Below, one piece after another: positions 21,313 to 33,499 of a stretch of 64,000 bases of DNA. This DNA is from Brassica napus (taxonomy: Eukaryota; Streptophyta; Magnoliopsida; Brassicales; Brassicaceae): the NCBI RefSeq assembly GCF_020379485.1, contig NC_063447.1, positions 58,269,452 to 58,333,451 of the forward strand, given 5' to 3'. The notes under the pieces were generated by a model. The model saw only the letters and a list, made by a program, of their open reading frames with translations, searched no databases and was not told where the DNA came from. Within the stretch, counting starts at the first letter, position 1, and each line of letters opens with the position of its first letter. The position numbers were made by a program, and so were the translations under genes.

Positions 21313-24270
21313 CTTCCCGAAATTTTTTCTATCCTTCTCCTTTTCTTTTCAATATAACTTTCCGTTCCTTTACCCTTCATTTCTACCTATCTCTTCCCCT
21401 TAAAAAAATATTCCTAATTCTTGTCCCATCATTTTTTCCTATTACACTATTCGCTTTATTTAAACCATCAAAAAATACTTATTTTTTCTAATAAATCCAT
21501 TTCAACCCTCAAGCCCACCCCCCACTCCTATCCCTCGTTTTTTTATCCCCCTTTTCATCTTACTTCTGACTATGATTCCTAACCTTTCTTCTTATACGAC
21601 CTTCCTTCAATCTCACCATTTTCTTAATTACGTAATCCTCCCCCATCTTTTTACCTCCCAATAATCTCCTATAATCCCAGTTCCCTCTTTTCCCCATATT
21701 AATAAAATTCCTCTCTCTCTTTTCCTTTTTTCCCGTTCATCTGTCCTTTGTACCTTCCTCGCCTTTACCTTCAATCCATACACACCTCGTCTTCCCTATC
21801 TCACTCTTCATACACTAATTACAAATCAACATAATATTATTAATATTATAATTAAATATCAACTCCTCCCCTCCCCCTTCTTTCATCTTCCTACTAATCC
21901 TTAACTCTAATCATTTACTTTCACTGTTTCTTTACTTTCAATTTTCTTTCACCCAGTCCTCTTCTTATTCTGGTCAATTCGTTTCTCCCTTTTCTCCCTT
22001 TAATTATTTCCATATATCTTTCTATAATAATCTTATTAGTTTACTATTATTTTAAATATACAACCTTTACTAAAAAAGAAAAACTTTACCTTATTTATTA
22101 ATTTAATACTTAATCTAACAAAATTTCCAAAGAACCCTTTTTCAACCCTAACTTTCTTTTTTCCTCCATTCCAAATTACCCTCTTAACTTGTTTCCAAGG
22201 TAACCAGTTAATTCAACATAATTTTAAAAATTAGTTTACTTCATTTTAAAAAATCTATAACCACCTATGAAATTTTTTTCTCTCAAATATTTTCTCCCTT
22301 CATTTTCCTCCCGTTTTTCTCTCTTTTCAAGTTTCCTTTTCAAAACTTTTTATTTTCTTTTCACTTTTCTTTATATTTCTGTCTTTTCTTCACTCACCAA
22401 ATACTCTTAGATATTTTCCGCTCTTCATCTCTTCCCTTATCTCCTTCTTCTAATTTTAGTCTTTATTTCATTCCCTCATCCTTAATCCACTTACAAGTTT
22501 ACATTAACATAGTTTCACCTTAATTAATTGTCTTTTTAATTCCATGTTAATTATAAAAGCGTACATTTAATTTTTTAAACATTGATTCCCTCCCCTCATT
22601 TTCAATTTCCCCCTCTCCCGCTCTTTTTTACTCTTTTCACCCTTTTTCAACGATTTCATGTTCTTTTCATCAATTCTTTACTCATTAATTTTTATATTTT
22701 CTTTTCACATTAACCTTTATTTCCATATCTTTTTATCAATTTTCTATCTTGTGCTTAAGATCACTTGATTTCTCCTTTGTTTTCTTTGTTGTCAACATTA
22801 CCACTTTAACCCAGTCATTTCTACTATCTTAAATTTTAATCATTATGCTTTAAACTATAACTTAATAATGTAATTAAATATTAAGTATTTTATAATATAA
22901 AGGTATATTTTAATTATATAATTAATATATATTTAATATTATTTTATGAATTAAAAGTTTTATTCGTGAATTTAAATAAAAATAATTAATAAAAATAATA
23001 AATATTAAATAATTATAAATTACAAGATAATAATTTAAAATATTTACAGTGTATTTTTCCCTTACGTATTTACACCCTTTAATAATTTTTTCCTTTCATC
23101 GCTCACCTTTTTCTCTCCTAAAATCTTGACCCCTTTTCATCATCAAGTTCTACAGAGCCAATTTCTCAGTCAAGTCAATCTCTCAATTCTCTCACCTCTT
23201 CTATTTGATATCCTCTAAGCTTCTCACCCCCTTTCAGACATATCTCTTCATTATTTTTTTCAGTTACACAACTTAGCAATTATCCACTATACACTAACAT
23301 AAAAAAAAAAAAAAGAATTATAAAACTTAACTTGAAAAATAGTATCAAAGAGTATAAAAAAGAAGAGGAATTTCAATAGTTAATTTCGTTTTATTTAAAT
23401 GTATTTTTTTGTTTCTAACCTTCTATTAATCAAACGTTTGTGCTCTCCAAAAAATATCCCGTAATGTTGTTTTCCTTCCTTTTTTGTTCAACCTTTTATG
23501 TTTTTTTTCCTTTCTTTCAGCCCCCTCCAAAAGATATTCTATACTTTAATATGAACCTTTGTTATCTTCCTTTTTACATTTCAAATTTTATTACATTTAG
23601 TAAACTTTTAAATTATACCTTCAAATATTTAAAAAATTTTTTTATTTATTTTTTTCCTTACATTCCCTCCTTTCGTAATCTTTTTTATTGTTATATATTG
23701 CTTATTAAATCTTTTATCTACTCCTTATTACAATTCTTATATTTAATTAAACACACAATAAATTAAATCCTTTTTAAATTAAATATTTAAAACCCTCATT
23801 AAAAGAACCCACACAATACAAAAGAAACTTAACAACAATTTTTTTTAAAAAAGAATACATGAAGTTATTCATTACAACATTAATTTTTTACCAAACTACT
23901 TGTCTTGTATTTGATCTGTTCCTTCCGATTTATCCAAACGAATTTTGTCCTCAACTCGTAGATAGTTGTTGTTTTTGATATCTTTTCCGTTCTATTCGTT
24001 TTTTCCAGATAGTCTTCGCTATCTATCACCGTCAATCTACCCCCAACTTTTATTTATTTTCCCCTTTTTTCCTTTTCGTTTCCTCATCATTTACAATTCT
24101 TTTTAGTCTTCATACCCTTGCAATTTATCCATTACTTGATAATTTTTTTATTGTTTTTGCTTAATTTGGTATTAATTATCCCTATTATTCATATTCTACA
24201 TTTCTAACGATTTAAATTGAATATTTATTATTTTATGTTCTGTACTTTATATATTTGCTTAGATTATTAC
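21313..24270. other. Probable low-quality gap-fill: garbled, G-poor second copy of about 16-19.3 kb
   Basis: This stretch is strikingly pyrimidine-rich. Many 60-base lines contain only 0-2 G, for example around 21481, 21661 and 22441. It still carries co-linear anchors of the upstream segment: TATGAAATTTTTTT (16927 and 22266), TAAGATCACTTGATTT (17545 and 22756), CTCAGTCAAGT (18065 and 23165) and TCCAAAAGATATTCTAT (18531 and 23526). The offset shrinks steadily from about 5340 to 4930, as expected for deletion-prone raw long reads. Chance frames such as 108 codons at 23440 have no domain. Treated as an assembly artefact, not a gene region. Confidence 0.8.
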
Positions 24271-24809
24271 AAATTTAAATTACTATGACAAATATAAGAA
24301 CTATAGTATAAAATACAAATTTATATTGAAGTTAAATTTGAAGTTTTGATTTTGGAAAAAAAAACATTTAAACTTCAAATATAGAGTTTTGAAACTTCGT
24401 AATAAAATGTGTTTTTGGATGTGCTCTTACTATTTTGTTACATGATTACTGTATGCTGAACTGTATAATCGTGGTAGTTCAACAAAATAAATGTTGTTTG
24501 AAAATTCCCAATAATGATCAAATGGTGTACGCAAAGGCTTTGATTGTTTTTATTTGACTTTTGTTTATCTTTCAGCATATTTTGATTTATGACATACCAC
24601 GTACGTAAATCACCACTTGCAAACACGTTCAGTCCTATATATATTGACATATTGGACTCGGGCCATAAATTAAAAGATCAGTACAGAAAATTAAACAATT
24701 ATCACCTAATTGTAAAGTTTTGTAATCAAAATATCCCCGTCACAAGTTTCAAAAAAAAAAACCCCATCACGGATCACCATTGATGGAAAATGCAATGAAA
24801 TGTGGACAA

Positions 24810-25489
24810 GGGAGTAGGAAAATCTAGAAAAATGATGGAGGAAAAAAGGAAAGAGAGAAAATGAACTTTATTTATCAATATTAGAAAGAAAAATAGAAAG
24901 TTGGAGAAAAAAAGAAAGAAATAATGGGACTTTTTTTTTTAGCCAAAAAGAAAAAAAAAAATGTGGACACATACATAATGACATGTGATAGTCCGCAATG
25001 ATGATGTTTATCACAAAGTCACAACCAGATTATGGTAGCGATCACATAATTAGCAGTGTCGTTTACTCTTTAATACTAGTATTTTTATAACCATATTATA
25101 AATAAAGATTATAACATTCATGATGAAAAATAATCTCGTACGATGCTTAAAATTACATCAAATGATTTCTCAAAACAATTCACAACAACAATTTTATATC
25201 TACACACAAAAGTCTACCCTTTACAGCTTTATCTTTATTTCAACTCTTTTTTTTTGTAATTTTTTGCAAATTCTTAATTATATAAATGTGGCAAGAGTGA
25301 TTGGGGGAAGAGACAACATTAGATTAGAGTTACACATGATTATTGTCACTTTATTTAAATCCATAAAAGTCCCATTATTTCTTTCTTTTTTTCTCCAACT
25401 TTCCATTTTTTTTCTAATATTGATAAATAAAGTTCATTTTCTCTCTTTCCTTTTTTCCTCCATCAATTTTTCTAGATTTTCCTACTCCC
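24810..25489. mobile_element. Foldback MITE, copy B
   Basis: Same as the element at 19882-20572, with GGGAGTAGG...CCTACTCCC ends and long inverted arms. It differs by small indels, chiefly in A/T runs. Confidence 0.8.
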
Positions 25490-25597
25490 TTTAATTCATT
25501 ATAATTAATGTTTAAGATTAATGCACAAAAATTAAGAAATGTTATTTTTATAAAACTTATTCTGGTTACATAAAAAATGTCATTAAATAAAATATTA

Positions 25598-25972
25598 CTC
25601 CTTCCGTTCCGATTTAATTGTTGGTGTAGATAAAAAATTCCGTTTGAAAATAATTGTCGTTTTAGAGTTTGAATGCAAAATTTACTAATAAGGTTTTTCA
25701 CGTTATTTTTTTATTAGTTGAAATATGGTTAGGTGTATAAATAATTGTGTTTTTATTTTGAAAATATAGAAAATTATATGTTTTATTAATCTGTGTGCAT
25801 AAAATTAGATCGACAATAAAACGAAATGAGTATAACTAATAAAAATATAATATTATATAATTGATCACAAATGTCAAAACATATTAAATTATATCTAAAA
25901 TAATGAAAACATCACTTAATTTGCAAATAAAATTTTGTTCTTAAAACATCAAATAAATTGAAACCGAAGAAG
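25598..25972. mobile_element. Stowaway-like MITE, copy B
   Basis: Same as the element at 20682-21052, with ends CTCCTTCCGTTCC and ACCGAAGAAG between TA dinucleotides. It has a short local difference around 25856-25870. Confidence 0.65.
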
Positions 25973-26040
25973 TACTGTTCAACAAAGATAATAAATGCTA
26001 GAAATAATAAAGTCGCAATTAGTTTCACTTTCAATATAAA

Positions 26041-26348
26041 ATAGGGCAAATCTCCAAAATAGCACCTTTCTAAGTTTATATCACAAAAATAGCACTCAAA
26101 AACTAAAATGACCAAAATAACATTTTATCTTTTGAAAAATTTAATTTTTTTTTATTTTTCAAAATTTGAAATCTTATCCCCAAAACCTCACTTCTCAACT
26201 CTAAACCCTAAAACCTAAACTCTAAACCCTAAACCCTAAATTCTAAACCCTAAACCCCACCCTTTGAGTACTATTTTTGTGACTTTTGACCTTGAATGCT
26301 AGTTTGGGAACAAAAACTTGATTTAATGCTATTTTGGTCTTTTTCTCT
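26041..26348. repeat. AGGGCAAATCTCC repeat with interstitial telomere-like motif, complete copy
   Basis: Starts ATAGGGCAAATCTCCAAAAT and ends ATGCTATTTTGGTCTTTTTC, so the ends are loosely inverted (AAAATAGCAC against TGCTATTTT). The middle holds CCCTAAA and CTCTAAA words at about 26200-26260. This resembles a common crucifer intergenic repeat. It lies just upstream of the ABCG34 promoter. A degraded relative starts at 54301. Confidence 0.7.
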
Positions 26349-26413
26349 ATAAAATATCTGAAAGTTTTATATAACAAATCATTATTGTATTATTTTATTA
26401 CTAAATTTTCACC

Positions 26414-26420
26414 TATAAAT
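26414..26420 (+). promoter_or_regulatory. Candidate TATA box of ABCG34
   Basis: TATAAAT about 220 bp before the ATG at 26640, followed by a CT-rich leader (TTCTCTCTTCTCTC at about 26490-26515), as usual for plant 5' untranslated regions. The transcription start is inferred. Confidence 0.45.
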
Positions 26421-26639
26421 TCAATCAATCTTCAAAAAGGAAATGTTAAATAGAGAAAGTCCACATAACTTCACAGTTCACCCGCCTCTTCTCTCTTCTC
26501 TCTTCTCTCAAAGTTTCTCTCTCCGTTTTAATGCCGGACGGAACCGAATCGGCCTGAGATTTCGGATCTCAACTAAACATACTCTCCACCTTCTTCACTC
26601 ATAACTCAAACAAGACACAACTCGTCAACTATCTCGGCG

Positions 26640-29600
26640 ATGTTAGGACGCGACGAAGATCTGCATGTCCGAACCATGAGCGGGAGAGGGAGTCTAGGCT
26701 CCACCAGTCACCGGAGTTTACCCGGAGCTTCTAAAAGCTTCCGAGACGTGTTCGCTCCTCCGGCGGCGGACGAGGTTTTCGGGAGCAGCAAACGGAGGGA
26801 GGACGATGACGTGGAGCTCCGGTGGGCGGCGATTGAGAGGCTGCCGACGTTCGATAGGCTGAGGAAAGGGATGTTGCCGCAAGAAGCGACGGTCAACGGG
26901 AAGGGTAGGCTCGAAGAGGTGGACTTAACGAATCTAGCGCCTAAGGAGAAGAAACATCTCATGGAGATGATCTTTAAGTTCGTTGAAGAAGATAATGAGA
27001 AGTTTCTCCGTCGATTGAGAGAAAGAACAGACAGGTTCTGAGAGTTATTACACAACTGCAAAAACAACATTATTACAAATCTCAAGTCTTTTGTCTTTTA
27101 TGTCGCTGTCTGAAAATAAATTTGATTTTGATTTTTTTTTTGGTTGAATTAAAAACAGAGTGGGAATCGAAGTTCCTAAGATTGAAGTTAGGTATGAGAA
27201 CATATCAGTGGAAGGAGATGTGCGTAGTGCAAGCAGAGCGCTTCCGACTCTCTTCAACGTCACTTTGAATACACTCGAGGTTCTTAACGTTGACTTTTTT
27301 TTGTTTTGTATCTAGGTTAACTGTATCATGTTCAATGTTGTCGAGAAAATAAGATCTAAAAAGTTTTTCAGGAAAAAAGAAGAAGATAAAACCTAACTTT
27401 GCGGCTTTTTGTATCTTTATTATAAATGTTTCCTTTTTAGGATGTAGTCTTGCCGGTCCCAAAATGTATATTTCAATAAAAATTTCAAACTCTATGAAAC
27501 TAAATAATGATGACTTTCAAATAATCTATTCATTTGTGTTACCTACTTGCCTTTTTTTTATTCCTTGTTGAGGATTTTAAAGCGTTTTATAATAACAATG
27601 ATGAAGCTTTACTTAAAGATTTTTGATGTTCTTATGTAGAGCATTCTTGGAATGTGCCACCTCCTTCCATCTAAGAAGAGGAAGATTCAGATACTTAAAA
27701 ATATCAGTGGCATTGTCAAACCATCAAGGTAATATTAAAGCAAAATTGTCTTTGCTATAATCTCTATCTGGAGTTTAAATGAGGTACATTGTTTAAATTT
27801 ACAGGATGACCTTACTACTGGGTCCACCAAGTTCAGGGAAAACAACTTTGTTACAAGTTTTGGCTGGAAAGCTAGATGACACCCTCCAGGTTTGTTCTCT
27901 ACTCTCATATACATATGTGTGTGTGCTTCTTGTGGTTGAGTTAACATTAAAAGTGTTAAAATAGATGTCAGGGAAGATAACTTACTGTGGTCATGAGTTC
28001 CGAGAGTTTGTTCCTCAAAAGACATGTGCATACATCAGTCAACATGACCTTCACTTTGGAGAAATGACTGTAAGAGAGACGCTGGATTTTTCTGGACGCT
28101 GTCTAGGTGTTGGGACACGGTACCAGTTGCTGACTGAGCTCTCAAGGAGGGAGAGAGAAGCTGGTATAAAGCCAGACCCTGAGATTGATGCATTCATGAA
28201 ATCTATTGCCATATCAGGGCAAGAAACTAGTTTGGTTACTGATTATGTACTTAAGGTACATCTTCTCTTGCTTTCTTTTAGTACTAACAAAGTTTTTTTA
28301 AATAATATTTTGTGCTTATCTTTGGTAAATGCTAACTTGGCAGATACTTGGTCTTGACATTTGTGCTGACATACTTGTTGGTGATGTAATGAGACGAGGT
28401 GTTTCTGGTGGACAAAGGAAGCGTCTAACAACAGGTAAGTATTACATATGTTCACTTTTGATGTTATTACAATGTCCATAACGCTTATGACTCTTGTCTA
28501 AACTGAGCAGGAGAGATGTTGGTAGGACCAGCAACAGCACTTTTCATGGATGAAATATCAACAGGGTTGGATAGTTCCACAACGTTCCAAATCTGCAAGT
28601 TCATGAGGCAGTTAGTTCATATATCAGATGTTACAATGATCATTTCCCTTCTCCAACCAGCACCGGAGACATTCGAGCTTTTCGATGACATCATCCTTCT
28701 CTCAGAGGGCCACATCGTCTACCAGGGCCCAAGGGACAATGTTCTTGAGTTCTTTGAGTACATGGGGTTCCAGTGTCCTGAAAGAAAAGGTGTTGCAGAC
28801 TTTTTACAAGAAGTCACTTCTAAGAAGGACCAAGAACAGTACTGGAACAGGAGAGAACAGCCTTACAGCTATGTCTCAGTAAATGATTTCTCAACCGGCT
28901 TCAAGTCTTTCCACACAGGACAACAACTCGCTTCAGAGATCAGGACTCCTTACGACAAATCCAAAACCCATCCTGCCGCGTTAGTGACACAAAAGTACGG
29001 TATATCAAACTGGGAGCTCTTCAAGGCGTGCTTTGACAGAGAATGGCTGCTCATGAAACGCAACTCCTTTATCTATGTCTTCAAGACCGTCCAGATCACA
29101 ATCATGTCCTTGATTGCCATGACGGTCTATCTCAGGACAGAGATGCATGTAGGCACGGTGCAAGATGGTCAAAAGTTTTATGGAGCTCTCTTCTTCAGCT
29201 TGATCAATGTAATGTTTAACGGTATGGCTGAGCTAGCGTTCACAGTGATGAGGCTACCTGTTTTCTACAAGCAGAGAGACTTCTTGTTCTATCCTGCATG
29301 GGCCTTTGCCTTACCAGCTTGGCTTCTCAAGATTCCTTTGTCTCTTATTGAGTCAGGAATATGGATTGTTCTTACATATTACACTATTGGTTTTGCTCCT
29401 GCTGCTTCCAGGTACATTTGCTCATAAAATATCACTTTTACAGTCTACTTAACTAACTAAACTTGTGTGCCATTAGGTTTTTCCGACAGCTGCTGGCATA
29501 CTTCTGTGTGAACCAGATGGCTCTCTCCTTGTTTAGATTCCTTGGAGCTGTAGGAAGAACAGAAGTTATCTCCAACTCGGTCGGAACCTTCACATTGCTC

Positions 29601-32600
29601 ATTGTATTTACTCTTGGAGGTTTCATCATTGCTAAAGGTAAGAAAAATAAACTATTACTCTCTATGAGTTTGTTATATGAAAAACAATATTTAATATTCT
29701 TTTTTTTTTCTCACAGATGATATCCCACCATGGATGACTTGGGCCTATTATATATCTCCTATGATGTATGGTCAAACTGCTATTGTTATGAATGAGTTTC
29801 TTGATGAGAGATGGGGAGCTGTAAGTTTTCATTCACCAAGTCCTCATTTGCTTGGCTTTCTCTTTGCCAATTCTGATGTTTGTTTACATGTTACAGCCCA
29901 ACACAGATACTCGAATCGACGCGAAAACAGTTGGAGAAGTCCTTCTGAAGAGCAGGGGCTTCTTTACTGAGCCATACTGGTTTTGGATCTGTATTGTGGC
30001 GCTTCTTGGTTTCTCTTTATTGTTCAATCTCTTTTACATCATAGCTTTGATGTATTTGAACCGTAAGTGCTCTTATATTCGAAATTTTCGGCTATTCCAA
30101 GAATCATTGACAAGATCTTGAATAATGTTTCTTTCCAGCTCTTGGTGACTCAAAAGCTACTGTTGTGGAAGAAGGTAAAGACAAACATAAAGGGAATAGC
30201 CGTGGACCAGATTCTATTGTGGAACTCAGTAACCGTTCAAGCAATGGACCAAAGAGAGGAATGGTTTTACCTTTCCAACCACTTTCACTTGCATTTCAAA
30301 ACGTGAACTACTACGTGGACATGCCTGCTGTAAGTAAACTGCTCATACATATCTTTCTCTATGTTAGACTTCACTACAATCATTGTTTTCTTTGAACATT
30401 TCAGGAAATGAAGGCTCAAGGGGTTGAAGGAGATCGCCTTCAGCTACTACGAGACGTTGGTGGAGCTTTCAGGCCAGGGATATTAACTGCATTGGTCGGT
30501 GTGAGCGGTGCAGGCAAGACAACCTTAATGGATGTCTTGGCTGGAAGGAAAACAGGAGGATACGTAGAAGGGAGTATTAGCATATCTGGCTACCCAAAGA
30601 ACCAGTCAACGTTTGCTAGAGTCTCTGGTTACTGTGAACAGAATGATATCCATTCTCCACATGTTACTGTCTATGAATCCCTCATCTACTCAGCTTGGCT
30701 TCGCCTCTCAGCAGATATAGATGCCAAGACAAGAGAGGTAAGTATTATTACTAATCACAAAGTTTCGTTGTTGTCTCATTATTTAAATGTAGTAACCTGT
30801 TTTTTTCTATTGATGTGATTGATAGATGTTTGTTGAAGAAGTGATGGAGTTGGTGGAGCTAAAACCACTTAGAAACTCTATAGTTGGACTTCCTGGAGTT
30901 GATGGTCTTTCGACAGAACAGAGGAAGAGGCTTACTATTGCGGTTGAACTGGTTGCTAACCCTTCTATAATCTTCATGGACGAGCCTACTTCTGGTCTTG
31001 ATGCAAGAGCTGCCGCTATTGTTATGCGTACCGTGAGGAACACGGTTGACACAGGAAGAACTGTTGTTTGTACCATTCACCAGCCTAGCATTGACATTTT
31101 TGAGTCCTTTGATGAGGTTTGGACTCATACTGTTGGTCACATTGATACTGTTGTGGAATGAAACTAATGGATGGCCTTTGGTTTCATGCAGCTTCTGTTG
31201 ATGAAACGTGGAGGTCAAGTTATATATGCTGGAAGTCTAGGGCATCACTCACAAAAACTTGTTGAATACTTTGAGGTGAATCATCTGTCTTTGTCCTTCC
31301 CACTAGACTTATTTTAAAATAATTCTTTTCGCCTAGGCGGACGGTTAGGTGACGCCTATACCGATTTTAGAACATTTAACTAAACTAAAAGCCTTGTTTT
31401 GCAGGCTGTTGAAGGAGTTCCAAAGATCAAGGATGGATACAATCCTGCGACATGGATGCTTGACGTCACCACTCCTTCAATGGAGTCACAAATGAGCTTA
31501 GACTTTGCTCAACTATTCGCCAACTCCTCTCTTTATCGGTATGTTAAAGAAAAACGTTAGACCAGAGAGTTTTACTTACACTGTCCTAATCTGAACTTGG
31601 ATGTCTACTTCAGGAGAAATCAAGAACTCATCAAACAGCTAAGTACTCCACCACCTGGATCAAATGATCTCTACTTCCCAACTAAGTACTCGCAACCGTT
31701 TTGGACTCAAACCAAAGCTTGCTTCTGGAAGCAGTACTGGTCTAACTGGAGATATCCTCAGTACAATGCCATCCGGTTTCTTATGACAATAGTCATTGGC
31801 GTCATGTTTGGTTTGATTTTCTGGCAAACAGGAACAAAAATGTAAGTTCCCTTTTATTAAACTATATTCATCTTATGAAAAACGTGACTGATTAATCTCA
31901 AAACCATTAACAGAGAGAAAGAGCAAGACCTTAATAACTTCTTTGGAGCTATGTACGCTGCAATACTGTTCCTTGGTGCCACCAACGCTGCAACAGTTCA
32001 ACCAGCAATAGCCATCGAGAGAACTGTGTTCTACCGTGAGAAAGCAGCTGGAATGTACTCAGCCATCCCCTATGCAATCTCTCAGGTAAACCATTCTGTA
32101 TACTCTTGTCTTATGTTATATATATCCATATGGTTAGACCACAATGAGAACTCAAAGGCTTAATAAAATGGTGTAGGTGGCGGTAGAGATCATGTACAAC
32201 ACGATACAAACGGCAGTGTACACGCTGATCCTTTACTCCATGATTGGATATGACTGGACAGTGGCCAAGTTCTTGTGGTTCTACTACTACATGTTAACAA
32301 GCTTCATCTACTTCACGCTATACGGTATGATGCTTGTAGCCTTGACACCAAACTATCAAATAGCTGGGATCTGCATGTCCTTCTTCCTCAGTCTCTGGAA
32401 TCTCTTCTCCGGTTTCCTCATCCCAAGACCGGTAACATTCTTCACCTAAACTTACGTAACCAATAATCAAATTAAAAGAGTGTAACTAACTCTTTTAGCA
32501 TGTGCAACTGGAGCTGTTGAACAAGACCAATTCTTAAAAAATTAAAATAAATATATAAATTAGTGACTAAAACTTTAAAATTTTAGTTATTTGTTTTTAG

Positions 32601-32999
32601 TTTGAGGTTATAATTTTTTTTAAAGTTAAACATATATAAATGGAAATATGAACTTATAAAATTATATATATTTTTTTTTATGAACATGGTCTAGTGTAAC
32701 TAACGTATAAGTTATGGTGACGAATGCAGCAAATACCGATATGGTGGAGATGGTATTACTGGGCAACACCAGTGGCTTGGACGTTGTATGGAATCATAAC
32801 ATCTCAAGTAGGAGACCAAGATTCGATAGTGCAGATCGCTGGTGTGGGAAACATGAGCCTGAAGACGTTGATGAAAGATGGGTTTGGGTTCGAACATGAC
32901 TTCTTACCGGTTGTAGCTGCTGTCCACATCGGATGGATACTGCTGTTTGTCTTTGTGTTCGCTTATGGTATCAAGTTCCTCAACTTTCAAAGAAGGTGA
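26640..32999 (+). CDS. ABCG34: ABCG34/PDR6-type full-size ABC transporter
   Basis: Pleiotropic-drug-resistance exporter of the plasma membrane; the Arabidopsis ortholog is reported to secrete camalexin (family knowledge). Nineteen exons: 26640-27034, 27159-27279, 27640-27728, 27805-27889, 27965-28255, 28344-28434, 28511-29411, 29477-29637, 29717-29820, 29897-30062, 30139-30329, 30405-30737, 30826-31116, 31192-31275, 31405-31538, 31614-31841, 31914-32085, 32177-32431 and 32730-32999. They total 4362 nt, giving 1453 aa in one frame. Domain order is NBD1-TMD1-NBD2-TMD2. NBD1 has Walker [10 protein letters not shown] (about residues 208-216), signature VSGGQRKR (347-354) and Walker [17 protein letters not shown]2 has GVSGAGKTT (897-905), LSTEQRKR and [15 protein letters not shown]-type membrane segments include [15 protein letters not shown] and [14 protein letters not shown] motifs. 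All ATPase motifs are intact. Intron 14 carries a CGCCTAGGCGG repeat scrap near 31333. Confidence 0.95.
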
Positions 33000-33499
33000 T
33001 GAACGAGAAGAAGAAGAATATTTGTAGCATAGCGTGTTTTGGGATGTTGTTGAATTTCATGTAAATTTTCTTTTACTATATTGGTTTTTATTTGGTCGGT
33101 TAACAACAATTATAACAGTTTACGTTACCAAATTATACTTTTGATATGGAATATTATTTTATTTCTTTCAAAACTATGTACTATGCAATTGGTATATTCT
33201 CTAATTGATTCTCATGGGATGATATTTGTGTAAGTTCTATTTTTGGTTAAAAGATGGAGAAAATGAGAGATATGCAAATGAAGAAGACGCTTGGTCGGCC
33301 CCGCTAGAGATCTGCCATGTTACACGTGGCACGCTGTGCTCCGTCCCTAACGAGTTACGTGTGATGTTGATTAATTTTCTTAACCTTTTATTTTTGTCGT
33401 ATTTTATGTTTTAAATTAATTTTTCTTCCTTTTTTAGATTTTATTCGTTTCAGCTTTTCGCTCTTTCACTCTCTCACTCTCTCTCTCCTCTACCTCGCA
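33000..33499. promoter_or_regulatory. ABCG34 terminator / SBE2.1 promoter interval
   Basis: About 500 bp holding the 3' end of ABCG34 (AT-rich, no clear AATAAA) and the 5' region of SBE2.1. A G-box/ABRE sits at 33322-33330, and a CT-rich leader (about 33455-33490, CTCTCACTCTCTCTCTCC) precedes the ATG. Confidence 0.5.
33322..33330 (+). promoter_or_regulatory. ABRE/G-box upstream of SBE2.1
   Basis: ACACGTGGC, the classical ABA-response/G-box core bound by bZIP and bHLH factors, about 170 bp before the ATG. Position and sequence fit a promoter element; regulation by ABA, sugar or light is inferred. Confidence 0.5.

Larger units (their letters stand above)
24271..26240. repeat. Near-exact second copy of 19341-21305
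   Basis: From TTTAAATTACTATGACAAAT onward this matches 19341-21305 base for base apart from scattered short indels, many in homopolymers. It includes copy B of the foldback MITE (24810-25489), copy B of the Stowaway-like MITE (25598-25972) and the start of the AGGGCAAATCTCC repeat. No gene present; frames of 95-124 codons here are chance. Confidence 0.9.

Noticed and set aside
21313..23400. Natural pyrimidine-rich satellite or splicing-tract region
   Set aside because: There is no repeat unit, and co-linear anchors to the upstream sequence with drifting offset fit a noisy copy better than a satellite.
23440..23766. 108-codon hydrophobic frame
   Set aside because: Lies in the garbled T-rich sequence. 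The Phe/Leu/Tyr-rich translation is the by-product of T-runs and the matching clean copy at 18.5 kb has no such frame.
28243..28479. Minus-strand frames across ABCG34 (also 30859-31218)
   Set aside because: They overlap well-supported plus-strand exons and have no recognisable motifs; antisense shadows.
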